From: Nocardioidaceae bacterium
Lineage (GTDB): Bacteria; Actinomycetota; Actinomycetes; Propionibacteriales; Nocardioidaceae
Assembly (NCBI GenBank): GCA_020636935.1
Contig: JACJWW010000010.1
Coordinates: 1 to 64,000 of the forward strand
Reading direction: 5' to 3'
DNA: 64,000 bases
The position numbers and the translations under genes were made by a program. Positions 1-8,304 of the stretch are shown one piece after another (within the stretch, counting starts at the first letter, position 1; every line of letters starts with the position of its first letter). The notes beneath the pieces were generated by a model. The model was not told the DNA's origin. It was given only the letters and a program-made list of their open reading frames with translations, and did not search any database.

Positions 1-359
1 ACCTCTTCGTGGTGGTGAGAGTGACCCCGCACCGGCTCTTCCATCGCAAGGGCGACAACCTGCACCTGACGGTGCCAGTGCGCTTCGACGAGGCGGTGCT
101 GGGGGCCGAGATCAAGGTGCCCACACTTGGCGGACCATCAGTGACCTTGAGGCTGCCTGAGGGCACCCCCAATGGTCGGGTCTTCAGGGTGCGCGGCAAG
201 GGCGCGCCGAAGAAGGATGGCGCCCATGGTGACCTGCTGGTCACGGTCGAGGTGCAGGTCGACACCGCGCCCGATGAGGCGATCAAGGAGGCCGTCAGTC
301 GTTATCGTGCGGCGGTGGGCTCGGTCGACCCGAGGGCCGCGTTGCTGGGAGGTGCATGA
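1..359 (+). CDS. dnaJ: DnaJ chaperone, C-terminal fragment (5' end outside window)
   Basis: The gene is open at the left edge and read in the frame starting at base 3; about 118 C-terminal residues are visible. They are the second half of the Hsp40 client-binding region: strings such as FHRKGDNLHLTVPV, RVRGKGAP and GDLLVTVEV are typical of DnaJ C-terminal domain II. DnaJ delivers unfolded proteins to DnaK and stimulates its ATPase in the cytoplasm. Its TGA overlaps the ATG of the next gene (ATGA), the usual dnaK-grpE-dnaJ-hspR coupling of actinobacteria. The J domain and zinc centres are out of view, so DnaJ cannot be separated with certainty from a CbpA-like paralogue. Confidence 0.88.
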   Translation, partial: LFVVVRVTPHRLFHRKGDNLHLTVPVRFDEAVLGAEIKVPTLGGPSVTLRLPEGTPNGRVFRVRGKGAPKKDGAHGDLLVTVEVQVDTAPDEAIKEAVSRYRAAVGSVDPRAALLGGA

Positions 360-790
360 TGGTCGCTCGCAAGCCTCGATCTGGTGCGCCTCGCCCTCCC
401 GGGCCCAATGTGCCGGTCTATGTGATCAGCGTGGCCGCGGAGTTGACTGGTCTGCATCCACAGACCCTGCGCCAGTATGACCGCGTCGGTCTGGTCTCGC
501 CTGGGCGCACCGGCGGTGGCGGTCGACGCTATTCGCTGCATGACATCGAGACTCTGCGTTTGGTGGCTGATCTGACCGCCGTGGGCATTGGGCTCGAGGG
601 AGTACGCCGCATCCTTGAGTTGGAAAACACCGTGGCGGCCCTGCGTGGTCGCAACGAAGAGCTGATCGGCGAGATTGAGCGCCTTCGCCAGATCGCCGAC
701 CTGGCGACTTCTGCACTGTTGGAGCAGCGCTCCAAGTTGCCGGTGTTGCGCCGGGGCACCACGATCAGCCGCATCGATCCGGATCGGTGA
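356..790 (+). CDS. hspR: HspR heat-shock repressor (MerR family)
   Basis: A 144-residue MerR-family protein. The winged helix (about residues 22-90) contains LTGLHPQTLRQYDRVGLV and the wing RRYSLHDIETLRLV, which is characteristic of HspR; a short coiled coil follows (LENTVAALRGRNEELIGEIERL split over residues 96-118). HspR represses chaperone genes by binding HAIR inverted repeats and is thought to sense free DnaK. It starts inside the dnaJ stop (ATGA), so the repressor is translationally coupled to the operon it controls. A HAIR-like operator lies about 4 kb away in front of clpB, giving a clear second target inside this window. Family assignment is firm. Confidence 0.95.
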   Translation: MMVARKPRSGAPRPPGPNVPVYVISVAAELTGLHPQTLRQYDRVGLVSPGRTGGGGRRYSLHDIETLRLVADLTAVGIGLEGVRRILELENTVAALRGRNEELIGEIERLRQIADLATSALLEQRSKLPVLRRGTTISRIDPDR

Positions 791-803
791 GCAGCCCGGT
801 CGT

Positions 804-1232
804 CTATCTGGTGATCTGCACGTCTGCATAGGGCGCGCCCGCCCCGGAAGTCTGCACATTGACCAGACGCAGTTTCAGATCCAATGGATTTGCCGACTCT
901 CCTTCGGTCAACCGCACGCTGGTCTTCCCGGCTGGGGTGGTGAGGGCAATGGTGGCCAGTCCGCTGGAGTCGATGCTGGTGACCCACACATTTGCGACCG
1001 TTGAGTCGATCGTGATGTCGACGGGGTCGACACCTGAGTCGCCGGGAGGCTGCAGTCGGTGGATGCCGGCAGCCTTGTCGGCCGCAGACAAGGGCGGGGG
1101 CGCGCTGTCGCGGGTGGTCACGAACCAGACTCCCAAACCAGCGATGGCAGCCAAGATGGCCAAGGTGATCAGGGTCTTGGTCAGGGTTTGACTGACCGCG
1201 CTTGGTTGCTTGATCCGCCGGCCCTGGCGCAT
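804..1232 (-). CDS. Membrane-anchored hypothetical protein
   Basis: 142 residues; not recognised. A basic N-terminus (MRQGRRIKQPS) is followed by one hydrophobic segment (about residues 19-37, LITLAILAAIAGLGVWFV), then a polar domain with a predicted all-beta pattern (VDITIDSTVANVWVTSI, ATIALTTPAGKTSVRLTEGE). This suggests a single-pass protein with an extracytoplasmic domain of about 100 residues. A good ribosome site (GGGAGGG) precedes the ATG. It converges with hspR, leaving 13 bases between the two stops, and has no evident operon partner. No catalytic motif is visible. Confidence 0.7.
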   Translation of the reverse strand: MRQGRRIKQPSAVSQTLTKTLITLAILAAIAGLGVWFVTTRDSAPPPLSAADKAAGIHRLQPPGDSGVDPVDITIDSTVANVWVTSIDSSGLATIALTTPAGKTSVRLTEGESANPLDLKLRLVNVQTSGAGAPYADVQITR

Positions 1233-1349
1233 GCCGTCCCTCCCATCAACTGCCCTATTGGATTGCCCTGCTCGATTGCACAGTGGGTGCGGCCTGCTCT
1301 GGTTGTGGTGAACTGGCCGCGTCGAGCCGTATTGACTCGATCCTCCCGG

Positions 1350-3062
1350 CTAATAGGGTAGCGAGCCGTCGACCATCGTGACTCGGATTTGCCAAGCTGC
1401 GGTTTGGATTTCCGGCACGGTGTATACGGGATACCAAATGGAGGCGTGGTCGGAAAACTTCGTGCCGGGTCCGGCAGCGCAGACGAAGTCGCGCTCGTGG
1501 CAAATATTCCAGGTCTTGCTCGGCAGCGTGCCGGGGAGATGGCCGTAGTACTGCGGGAAGGCCTCGGCGAAATATCCTGCCCGCGCCTTCACCGTGGCGC
1601 TGGCCTTGTTGAGGTCATAGATATATTCGGGTGGCGGATTGGGTGGGTCAGCCTTCTTCGATGAATAGAGCCGCTCGGTGACATTGGCTGGCTTGCCCGG
1701 ATCACCCAGGAGGATCAAACCAGCGATCTTGTCGATGAGTGGGTCATTGGCGTTGAGTCTGCCCAGCCCAAATCTGATCGCGGCGGCCCCTTGGGAATAG
1801 CCAGTGGCTACGAACTTGGTGTTGGGGCACCTGGCGGCCTCACCCCTCATTGCCGAGACCAATCGCAGGCCGCCGATGTAGAAGCTGGTCAAGAAGTCGG
1901 AATAGCTGCCGAAGGGTGTCATCTCCGGCACCCCCAGGGCTGGGTACTGGATCGCGACGACCTTGCTATTGGCCGACATTCCATCAAAGACCGCCTTGGT
2001 GACCTCTGCCGGTCCGTCAGCCCCGAAGGTGTCATCAGTGCCGTAGTTCGCGTCGGCCAACGAGGGCGGGTTCACCTGGGGTTGTGCTCCCGAATAGCGC
2101 AAGCCATAGATCGTGACATCCGTGCAGGTCTGATTGTTTGGCGGCGGGTGGGCCGAGACGGTCGGCACGGGTGGGGTTTGCATGCCGATCCACGGCATCA
2201 CGGTGACGCTGGCGCCGGTTCGTTTGATGCCTAGATTGGATGGTGAGGGCGACGGGCCATAGGTGGTGTCGCCCCAGTCGACCCAACGTGCATCGGTCCA
2301 GTCGTCTGATCCTTGCACGCCGATCGCATCTTCGCGGAGTACGCCGCGAATGCGCACGTCGTAGCCCTTGATGTTGTTGAGGGCGATCGCTGCATGCCTG
2401 ATCACCACACCGTCCAAGTGCGCCACAGCCCCTGCGTGGTTGGTGGTGATGCCAGACCAATCGCCGGCGTTCGGGTTGCCAGTGCCGGTGGTGCCGCCGA
2501 TGGTGTTGTCCTTGATCGACGTAAAGGTGACCGGACTGGCTGGCGTGCCATTGGTGAGCAGGCGGCCCTCAACGGTGATCCCACTGCCTGGACCAGCCTT
2601 AACCACGGTGCCTGCTGCGATGGTCAGGGTCTTGCCGACAGGGATATCCACCGAGCAGGTCAGCCGGTGGGTCGGTCCGGCTGACCAAGTGGCATCGGCG
2701 GTCAGGGAGCCGCAGTGGGTGTCGGGGCCGGGTGCTGGCGGAGTCGGTTTCTTGGGTGGCGTCGGCAAGGGTGTGGCTGGCTTGGGTGTGGGTCTACCGC
2801 ACTTCCTGGTGTACTGAGCGCGGTGAGCCTTGGCCCATTTGCCGGCCTTCTTGCGGCACCATTTTGCCTTCGCCTGATTGGACTTCGTCTTCTTCGCCTT
2901 AGCCTTCTTGGCCTTCGCCTTCGTGGCGGCAGATTTCTTCTTTGAGATCGACTGATGGGTAGCGCCGGTCGCGGTGCTGGTGGCGATCGACAGACCGGCG
3001 AAGGGCAACAACAACAGGCAGATGACGGACGCCAGCCAGCGCCTAGCCTGGTGATTGCTCAT
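1350..3062 (-). CDS. Secreted cutinase-family serine hydrolase with lysine-rich N-terminal tail
   Basis: 570 residues from the ATG at 3062, chosen because GAGGGAG lies 7 bases upstream; a TTG at 3077 is possible. Order: signal peptide (about 1-35), a lysine/alanine tail (about 40-85: KKKSAATKAKAKKAKAKK), a Pro-rich linker (PTPKPATPLPTPPKKPTPP), a beta-rich region resembling a right-handed beta-helix (TLTIAAGTVVKAGPGSGITVEG), then a cutinase-like alpha/beta hydrolase with nucleophile motif GYSQGA (about residue 420), an LLGDPG segment and an acid/histidine region near DFVCAAGP and SDHASIWYP. Mycobacterial cutinases cleave lipid esters and phospholipids outside the cell. The polycationic tail could bind teichoic acid or DNA; that is inference. 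The fusion is unusual. Confidence 0.8.
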   Translation of the reverse strand: MSNHQARRWLASVICLLLLPFAGLSIATSTATGATHQSISKKKSAATKAKAKKAKAKKTKSNQAKAKWCRKKAGKWAKAHRAQYTRKCGRPTPKPATPLPTPPKKPTPPAPGPDTHCGSLTADATWSAGPTHRLTCSVDIPVGKTLTIAAGTVVKAGPGSGITVEGRLLTNGTPASPVTFTSIKDNTIGGTTGTGNPNAGDWSGITTNHAGAVAHLDGVVIRHAAIALNNIKGYDVRIRGVLREDAIGVQGSDDWTDARWVDWGDTTYGPSPSPSNLGIKRTGASVTVMPWIGMQTPPVPTVSAHPPPNNQTCTDVTIYGLRYSGAQPQVNPPSLADANYGTDDTFGADGPAEVTKAVFDGMSANSKVVAIQYPALGVPEMTPFGSYSDFLTSFYIGGLRLVSAMRGEAARCPNTKFVATGYSQGAAAIRFGLGRLNANDPLIDKIAGLILLGDPGKPANVTERLYSSKKADPPNPPPEYIYDLNKASATVKARAGYFAEAFPQYYGHLPGTLPSKTWNICHERDFVCAAGPGTKFSDHASIWYPVYTVPEIQTAAWQIRVTMVDGSLPY

Positions 3063-3174
3063 TCGGGTCTCCCTCAAGACATAATTCCCGCTATTCTGTC
3101 ACGGCGACATCAGCGGTACCAGAAAAGTTGCACACTGGTCAACACCGGTCCAAATCTCGCAAAAAGGATGCGCA

Positions 3175-3191
3175 ACTCTCGTCACGAGAGT
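3175..3191. promoter_or_regulatory. Perfect 8-bp inverted repeat before the NlpC/P60 gene
   Basis: ACTCTCGT, one base, ACGAGAGT: a perfect palindrome ending 13 bases before the ATG at 3205. No Shine-Dalgarno sequence is seen between it and the start codon. It lies in the divergent 142-base region between the cutinase-like and NlpC/P60-like genes, and could be an operator or a leader hairpin that controls ribosome access. Confidence 0.45.
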
Positions 3192-3204
3192 ACGGTTCTT
3201 TATC

Positions 3205-4011
3205 ATGCTTAACACCCGTATCCAGTCAACGACACGCCGTTTGCTCGTCTTTGTCGTGGTAATGCTTGGATTCGTCGCCACTGACGCCCTGATCGCCTCA
3301 CCTGCCACGGCGCGCCGAGCTGCGGTACAGTTCACCGTCGTACCAACTCTTGGCCAAGCGGCTGGTTTCGAGGGGCAACTCCGTACGCCGGTGGCTCGCA
3401 CGGTGATCCTGCAGCGTCGGAGCGGCTACTGGCGCGAAGTGGCTCGCACCAAGACCGACGCTTCTGGCGCGTTCTCGCTGACCGATCCGGTGGCTCGCTC
3501 AGCCACCTATCGGATCGTCGCGCCGCGATGGCGGATCGCAAAGCGCAAGAAGTTGCGCAGGTTGGTGTCGACCAGCCAGACCTTCACCTACGATGCCGAG
3601 TCGGTGCCAAGCCCTCCGCTGACCGACGCCATGACGCGGGCTCAGTCATGGCTTGATGCCAGAGTGCCGTATAGCCAGAGCAAGTACTACACCAACCAGT
3701 ACGGCCGGTATCGCACCGACTGCTCGGGCTTCGTCTCGATGGTTTGGGCGCTGTCTTCGAGTTACACGACTCGCACCCTGCCCTCCGTGTCAGTGCGGAT
3801 CGCCAAGGAGGACTTGGCTCCCGGAGACATCATGAATGCGCCCGGCTATCACGCCGCGGTCTTTGCTGGCTGGGTGGACGACACCATGACGAAGTACTGG
3901 GCCTATGAGCAGAGCGGCTCGAAGAATGGCATGGTCTATCGCGAAGTGCCTTATCCCTATTGGAACAACAAGTCGAGCTTCGTGCCGCTGCGCAAAGCTC
4001 CGGTTGGCTAG
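3205..4011 (+). CDS. Secreted NlpC/P60-type amidase or endopeptidase
   Basis: 268 residues. An N-terminal signal or anchor (about 10-37, LLVFVVVMLGFVATDALIASPATA) is followed by a beta-sandwich-like module (about 40-120: VARTVILQRRSGYWREVARTKTD, DASGAFSLTDPV) and a C-terminal NlpC/P60-like papain-fold domain. That domain has the catalytic cysteine motif TDCSGFVSMVW (Cys about 172), a downstream LAPGDIMN turn and the histidine in GYHAAVFAG (about 216). Such enzymes cut peptide bridges of peptidoglycan or other amides at the cell surface. It is transcribed away from the cutinase-like gene through a shared promoter region and converges on sixA, with stop codons overlapping by 4 bases. The peptidoglycan substrate is inferred. 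Confidence 0.8.
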   Translation: MLNTRIQSTTRRLLVFVVVMLGFVATDALIASPATARRAAVQFTVVPTLGQAAGFEGQLRTPVARTVILQRRSGYWREVARTKTDASGAFSLTDPVARSATYRIVAPRWRIAKRKKLRRLVSTSQTFTYDAESVPSPPLTDAMTRAQSWLDARVPYSQSKYYTNQYGRYRTDCSGFVSMVWALSSSYTTRTLPSVSVRIAKEDLAPGDIMNAPGYHAAVFAGWVDDTMTKYWAYEQSGSKNGMVYREVPYPYWNNKSSFVPLRKAPVG

Positions 4012-4529
4012 TCGACCAGGTCGGCTGGGCGGCCAGCGCTCAACAGGCGTCCATTGCCTGATCCAGCGCTCTCCCACTCGCCTCGGATCGAGATGATTGC
4101 CACCGCGCTGGTCGGCATCCGCGCCTGATCGTCAGTCAGGATTGTGATCAGGTCTTCGATGGCCGGGTTGTGCCCGACGATGGCCACGTGTGCCACGGCG
4201 TCATCTAGGTCCTGGATGATCTCGAGCAGGTCATGGCCGTCGAAGGTGTATGCCGAGTCGAGCGACTCTTCCTCGACTGGCCAGCGCAACTCGGCGTTGA
4301 TCAGATCCCAGGTGTCTTGCGCCCGCACTGCTGGCGACACGATGGCCAGGTCAAGGGCTGTGAAGTTCTCCCGCAACCACTGGCCGCTTTCAGTCGCCTG
4401 CCTGCGGCCCCGTTTGGACAGCGGTCGCTCGCGGTCTTCGGTGGCCGAAGACCAGTCAGACTTGGCATGACGAATGAGAGCCACCATGTGGTGTGGGGCG
4501 TCAGGATCAAGCCTGAAATCGTTGGTCAT
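4008..4529 (-). CDS. sixA: SixA-type phosphohistidine phosphatase
   Basis: 173 residues from the ATG at 4529, which has AGGGG a few bases upstream; an ATG at 4547 would add six residues. The histidine-phosphatase core is clear: LIRHAKSDWS near the N-terminus supplies the nucleophilic histidine and first arginine, RPLSKRGRRQA and SPAVRAQDTW supply phosphate-binding arginines, and VGHNPAIE supplies the second catalytic histidine. SixA-like proteins are short, single-domain enzymes that remove phosphate from phosphohistidine or small phosphoesters; the physiological substrate in actinobacteria is unknown. It is transcribed divergently from clpB, so the HAIR operator also sits in its upstream region. 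Confidence 0.88.
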   Translation of the reverse strand: MTNDFRLDPDAPHHMVALIRHAKSDWSSATEDRERPLSKRGRRQATESGQWLRENFTALDLAIVSPAVRAQDTWDLINAELRWPVEEESLDSAYTFDGHDLLEIIQDLDDAVAHVAIVGHNPAIEDLITILTDDQARMPTSAVAIISIRGEWESAGSGNGRLLSAGRPADLVD

Positions 4530-4564
4530 GCCCCTAGTCTGGTGCAATGAGCAAAATGTTTAAA

Positions 4565-4585
4565 GTTGAGGGGAATGGACTCAAC
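4565..4585. promoter_or_regulatory. HAIR-like HspR operator upstream of clpB
   Basis: GTTGAGG, seven bases, ACTCAAC: this fits the HAIR consensus (CTTGAGT-N7-ACTCAAG) except for the outermost base on each side and one inner base. The dyad extends outward as AAAGTTGAG...CTCAACTTT (4562-4588). A further half-site GTTGAGTCAA follows at 4595-4604. It lies 60-80 bases before the clpB ATG and near the sixA start. HspR encoded at 356-790 is the obvious ligand. Confidence 0.85.
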
Positions 4586-4645
4586 TTTGTCACGGTTGAG
4601 TCAATAGCAGCCAATACGCAAACCACCACCTGAAGGGGATAGGGA

Positions 4646-7240
4646 ATGGATGCCTCGAAGTTGACCTCCACCAGTGTCGAAGTGATCAATGCGGCAGGCA
4701 CGCTTGCCGTCAATCAGCACAATCCGCAGATCGAGCCATTGCACCTGTTGGGGGCCCTGCTTGACCAAGACAAGAGCGTAGTTACCAAGGTCCTGGCCAA
4801 GGCCGGAGCAGACACAGCGAGCATCCAAGCCGCCACTTCCCGTGCACTGGCCGCGCTGCCCTCGCTCAGTGGGCAGACCGTCTCCACCCCGTCGACCGCG
4901 CCTTCCTTGACGCGGGTGTTGGCCAAGTCGATGGATCTGATCGACGAGTACGGCGACAAATTCGTGGCCCCCGAGCACCTCTTCCTCGCCCTCGCCGAAG
5001 TCGAGTCCAGTGCCCAACGAGTGCTGGCCGACGGGGCAGTCACCGCCAGCGCTGCTCGCGAGGCCTTGGAGGCCCATCGTGGCAAGCGGCGCGTGACCAG
5101 CCAAGACGGCGATGCCGAATACGAGGCCCTGGAAAAATACGCCGTTGATCTCACTGCTCGCGCTGAGGAAGGTCGCCTTGATCCGGTGATCGGTCGTGAC
5201 TCCGAGATCCGCCGCGTGGTGCAGGTGCTGTCTCGGCGTACCAAGAACAACCCGGTCTTGATCGGTGAGCCCGGAGTCGGCAAGACCGCAGTGGTCGAGG
5301 GCCTGGCTCAGCGAGTGGTCGCCGGTGATGTGCCTGACTCCCTCAAGGAGCGGCGTGTGCTGAGCCTGGATCTCGCGGCCATGGTGGCTGGGGCCAAATA
5401 TCGTGGCGAGTTCGAAGAGCGACTGAAGGCGGTGCTGGAGGAGATCCAGGCCTCCGAGGGTCGGATCATCACCTTCATCGATGAGTTGCACACCGTTGTC
5501 GGGGCTGGCGCTGGTGGCGACTCCGCGATGGATGCGGGCAACATGCTCAAGCCGATGTTGGCCAGGGGCGAACTCCGCCTCATCGGTGCCACCACCCTTG
5601 ACGAATATCGCGAGCGGATTGAGAAGGACCCCGCCCTTGAGCGGCGCTTCCAGCAGGTCTTCGTCGGTGAGCCATCAGTGGAAGACACCGTGGCCATCCT
5701 GCGCGGACTTCAGGAGAAATACGAGGCTCATCACGGAGTCAGGATCACCGACCAGGCTCTCGTGGCCGCCGCGGTGCTGTCTGATCGCTACATCAGTGGG
5801 CGCCAGTTGCCCGACAAGGCGATCGATCTGGTTGATGAGGCTGCTGCGCGCCTGCGGATGGAGATCGAGTCTTCTCCCGAGGAGATCGATCAGCGCAGGC
5901 GGGCCGTTGACCGCATGAAGATGGAGGAGTTGGCTCTTGAGAAGGAGTCCGACGCTGCCTCCGTGGAGCGACTGACCAAACTGCGGGAGACGCTTGCCGA
6001 GCGGCAGAGCGAATTGCGTGAGTTGGAGGAGCGTTGGGAGCGCGAGAAGGCAGCCCTCGAAGGCGCAGGTGCTGGCCGCAAGCAGATCGATGAGTTGCGC
6101 ATTGAGGCCGATCGTCTCCAGCGCTCCGGCGACTTGGCCGCAGCGTCGGAGATCCTCTATGGCCGCATCCCCACGCTGGAGAAGCATCTAGCCGACATCG
6201 AGTCCACTTCCACACCTGAAGATCCGATGGTCACCGAAGAGGTTGGCCCAGCTGAGATCGCCGACGTCGTTGAGGCCTGGACCGGCATCCCGACGGGGCG
6301 ACTGCTTGAAGGTGAAGGCGAAAAGCTCCTGCACATGGAGGAGGTCCTGGGCAAACGTTTGATCGGTCAGGCCGCGGCCGTGCGCGCCGTCTCCGATGCC
6401 GTACGACGATCCCGTGCCGGCATCGCTGACCCCGATCGTCCGACCGGCTCATTCCTCTTCTTGGGCCCCACGGGTGTGGGCAAGACCGAGTTGGCCAAGT
6501 CCTTGGCCGACTTCTTGTACGACGACGAGCGCGCGATTGTGCGCATCGACATGAGCGAATACTCCGAGAAGCATTCGGTCGCTCGGCTGGTCGGGGCGCC
6601 TCCCGGCTATGTCGGCTATGACGAGGGTGGCCAACTCACCGAAGCCGTGCGCAGGCGCCCCTACAGCGTCGTACTCCTCGATGAGGTCGAGAAGGCTCAC
6701 CCAGAGGTCTTCGACATCTTGTTGCAGGTGCTTGACGATGGCCGACTGACTGACGGTCAGGGTCGCACGGTCGACTTCCGCAACACCTTGTTGATCTTGA
6801 CCAGCAACCTCGGCTCGACCTTCCTGGTCGACCAGGGGCTCGACGAGGCGACCAAGCGTGACGCGGTGATGACCGTCGTACGCCAACATTTCAAGCCGGA
6901 GTTCCTCAACCGTCTTGATGAGGTGGTCATGTTTGATGCCTTGACCAAGGATGAGTTGGCACACATCGTCGACCTTGCCCTTGCTGCTCTGGACAAGCGC
7001 CTGAGTGCCCGCCGGATCACGATCACTGTCACCGATGCTGCCCGCAAGTGGCTGGCCGAGGAGGGCTTCGACCCGGCGTACGGTGCTCGACCTCTACGCA
7101 GGCTGGTGCAGAGCGCGATCGGTGACCCGCTGGCCCGCATGTTGATCAGCGGTGAGGTCAGTGACGATGACAGTGTCGAGATCGATGTCGTTGAGCACGG
7201 ATCTGGCCTGAAGTTGACAGGTGTTGGAGACAAGCCTTGA
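4646..7240 (+). CDS. clpB: ClpB disaggregase (AAA+ chaperone)
   Basis: 864 residues, full length for ClpB. The N-domain (1-145) has the double Clp_N repeat (VINAAGTLAVNQHN, EHLFLALAEVE). The first AAA+ module has Walker A GEPGVGKTAV (about 208) and Walker B IITFIDELHT. A long coiled-coil M domain (about 410-530) is rich in Glu/Arg. The second AAA+ module has GPTGVGKTEL (about 606), pore loop GYVGY, and VLLDEVEKAHP. ClpB has an M domain and no IGF loop, which separates it from ClpA/C. It pulls polypeptides out of aggregates with DnaK/DnaJ. AAGGGGATAGGGA is the ribosome site. The upstream HAIR site predicts HspR control. Confidence 0.97.
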   Translation: MDASKLTSTSVEVINAAGTLAVNQHNPQIEPLHLLGALLDQDKSVVTKVLAKAGADTASIQAATSRALAALPSLSGQTVSTPSTAPSLTRVLAKSMDLIDEYGDKFVAPEHLFLALAEVESSAQRVLADGAVTASAAREALEAHRGKRRVTSQDGDAEYEALEKYAVDLTARAEEGRLDPVIGRDSEIRRVVQVLSRRTKNNPVLIGEPGVGKTAVVEGLAQRVVAGDVPDSLKERRVLSLDLAAMVAGAKYRGEFEERLKAVLEEIQASEGRIITFIDELHTVVGAGAGGDSAMDAGNMLKPMLARGELRLIGATTLDEYRERIEKDPALERRFQQVFVGEPSVEDTVAILRGLQEKYEAHHGVRITDQALVAAAVLSDRYISGRQLPDKAIDLVDEAAARLRMEIESSPEEIDQRRRAVDRMKMEELALEKESDAASVERLTKLRETLAERQSELRELEERWEREKAALEGAGAGRKQIDELRIEADRLQRSGDLAAASEILYGRIPTLEKHLADIESTSTPEDPMVTEEVGPAEIADVVEAWTGIPTGRLLEGEGEKLLHMEEVLGKRLIGQAAAVRAVSDAVRRSRAGIADPDRPTGSFLFLGPTGVGKTELAKSLADFLYDDERAIVRIDMSEYSEKHSVARLVGAPPGYVGYDEGGQLTEAVRRRPYSVVLLDEVEKAHPEVFDILLQVLDDGRLTDGQGRTVDFRNTLLILTSNLGSTFLVDQGLDEATKRDAVMTVVRQHFKPEFLNRLDEVVMFDALTKDELAHIVDLALAALDKRLSARRITITVTDAARKWLAEEGFDPAYGARPLRRLVQSAIGDPLARMLISGEVSDDDSVEIDVVEHGSGLKLTGVGDKP

Positions 7241-7262
7241 GTCAACTGGTGAAATGGATCCC

Positions 7263-7706
7263 ATGAGTCAGGCTCCCAGACCTCCGCAGGCCACCACATC
7301 GGTGCTGATCGTGGTGATCTCTTCGGTGTTCTTGGTCGTTGGAGCCTTTGACGGCATCAACTCGGTGCATTCCATCGCGACCACCGAGATGTTGGCCAAG
7401 GCCTATGCCGATCCAGTGTTCAAGCAACTCGGCTTCACTGTCGAGCATGCCGCGCTGCTCACCGAGCTGGCCTGGATGCTCACGGCGGCCGCGGCTGCCG
7501 CGTGCTTCGTGCTGGCTTGGTATATCCCCAAGCGGCATCGAGCAGCGCGGATCGTCTTGACCTTGTGTGCCCTGCCTGCCTTGGCGATGGTGCCCTTCAC
7601 GGGCAGCGTGATGCCCTTCATGTTGGCCGTGGGGGCAGGCATCATGTGGACTCAACCGATGCGTGAGTGGTTTGCCGCCCCGGTCGCTGATGAAGGCTCG
7701 CGGTGA
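7263..7706 (+). CDS. Small multi-pass membrane protein
   Basis: About 147 residues from the ATG at 7263; ATG 7254 or the TTG at 7221 are alternatives and no strong ribosome site decides. Four hydrophobic segments are visible (SVLIVVISSVFLVVGAF, ALLTELAWMLTAAAAAACFVLAW, IVLTLCALPALAMVPF, VMPFMLAVGAGIMW), so it is a four-helix membrane protein with a short proline-rich N-terminus (SQAPRPPQATT). It follows clpB by about 20 bases and overlaps the next membrane gene by GTGA, suggesting co-transcription. No family is recognised. Confidence 0.7.
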   Translation: MSQAPRPPQATTSVLIVVISSVFLVVGAFDGINSVHSIATTEMLAKAYADPVFKQLGFTVEHAALLTELAWMLTAAAAAACFVLAWYIPKRHRAARIVLTLCALPALAMVPFTGSVMPFMLAVGAGIMWTQPMREWFAAPVADEGSR

Positions 7707-8275
7707 GCTCTGACCCCGAGGGGTGGCGCCCACCCCCGGGCACTCATCCGGCAGCCTGGCCAGTGACTGGCCCTGCCTGGATTGACCCGCACTATGGTGA
7801 CGAAATACGCCGATCCCTGCGCCCCAAGCGAGTGAAGATTGCTTGTTGGTTGACCTGGGTGGCTAGCGGTTTGGTGGCCTATTCCTATGTGATGTGGCTG
7901 ACGGGATTCGTGATCATGCCTGACACCTTCATCCCGATGCTGATGCGCTGGCTGGGCTTGGGCTATGTCAACTTCACCTCGTCATCAAGCCAGTGGGTCT
8001 ATGTGCTCGTGCACCTGCTGGTCTTCGCCTGGACCTTGGGCGCATGCGCCTTGGCTTGGCTGGCGTGGCAGCGGGTGCAGTGGGCAGCACGCGCCCTGAT
8101 GGTCAGCGCCTTGGTGGCCTTGCCGCTCTGTTTGTTCGCCTTCCCGTTGAGTTTCCTGCAGCTCCTCGCCTGCCCCGCGGTGATCGTGCTGCTGTGGTTG
8201 GCGCGTTCGTGGTACGCCGACAACCGCTCGCGAGTCACGAAGAATGCTGAGCGGATCTCAATCCAGCCGGGTTGA
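7703..8275 (+). CDS. Multi-pass membrane protein
   Basis: 190 residues beginning at GTG within the previous stop (GTGA). The N-terminus is Pro/Gly-rich (DPEGWRPPPGTHPAAWP). Four to five hydrophobic helices follow (IACWLTWVASGLVAYSYVMW, WVYVLVHLLVFAWTLGACALAWLAW, ALMVSALVALPLCLFAFPL, LLACPAVIVLLWLARSW), and the end is a polar tail. Together with the preceding gene it forms a two-gene membrane unit behind clpB; the translational overlap suggests equal expression and perhaps a complex. Function unknown. It converges on tadC. Confidence 0.75.
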   Translation: MSSDPEGWRPPPGTHPAAWPVTGPAWIDPHYGDEIRRSLRPKRVKIACWLTWVASGLVAYSYVMWLTGFVIMPDTFIPMLMRWLGLGYVNFTSSSSQWVYVLVHLLVFAWTLGACALAWLAWQRVQWAARALMVSALVALPLCLFAFPLSFLQLLACPAVIVLLWLARSWYADNRSRVTKNAERISIQPG

Positions 8276-8304
8276 GACTGGCCGCCGATGCGCAGGTGCA
8301 GGGC

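Noticed and set aside
3078..3204. c-di-AMP (ydaO-type) riboswitch before the NlpC/P60 gene
   Set aside because: The region is too short and lacks the conserved GAGCCGGGGACCC-type core, although such genes often carry this element.
7236..7242. CTTGAGT heat-shock half-site at the clpB end
   Set aside because: It is made by the clpB stop codon context and has no partner half at the proper distance.
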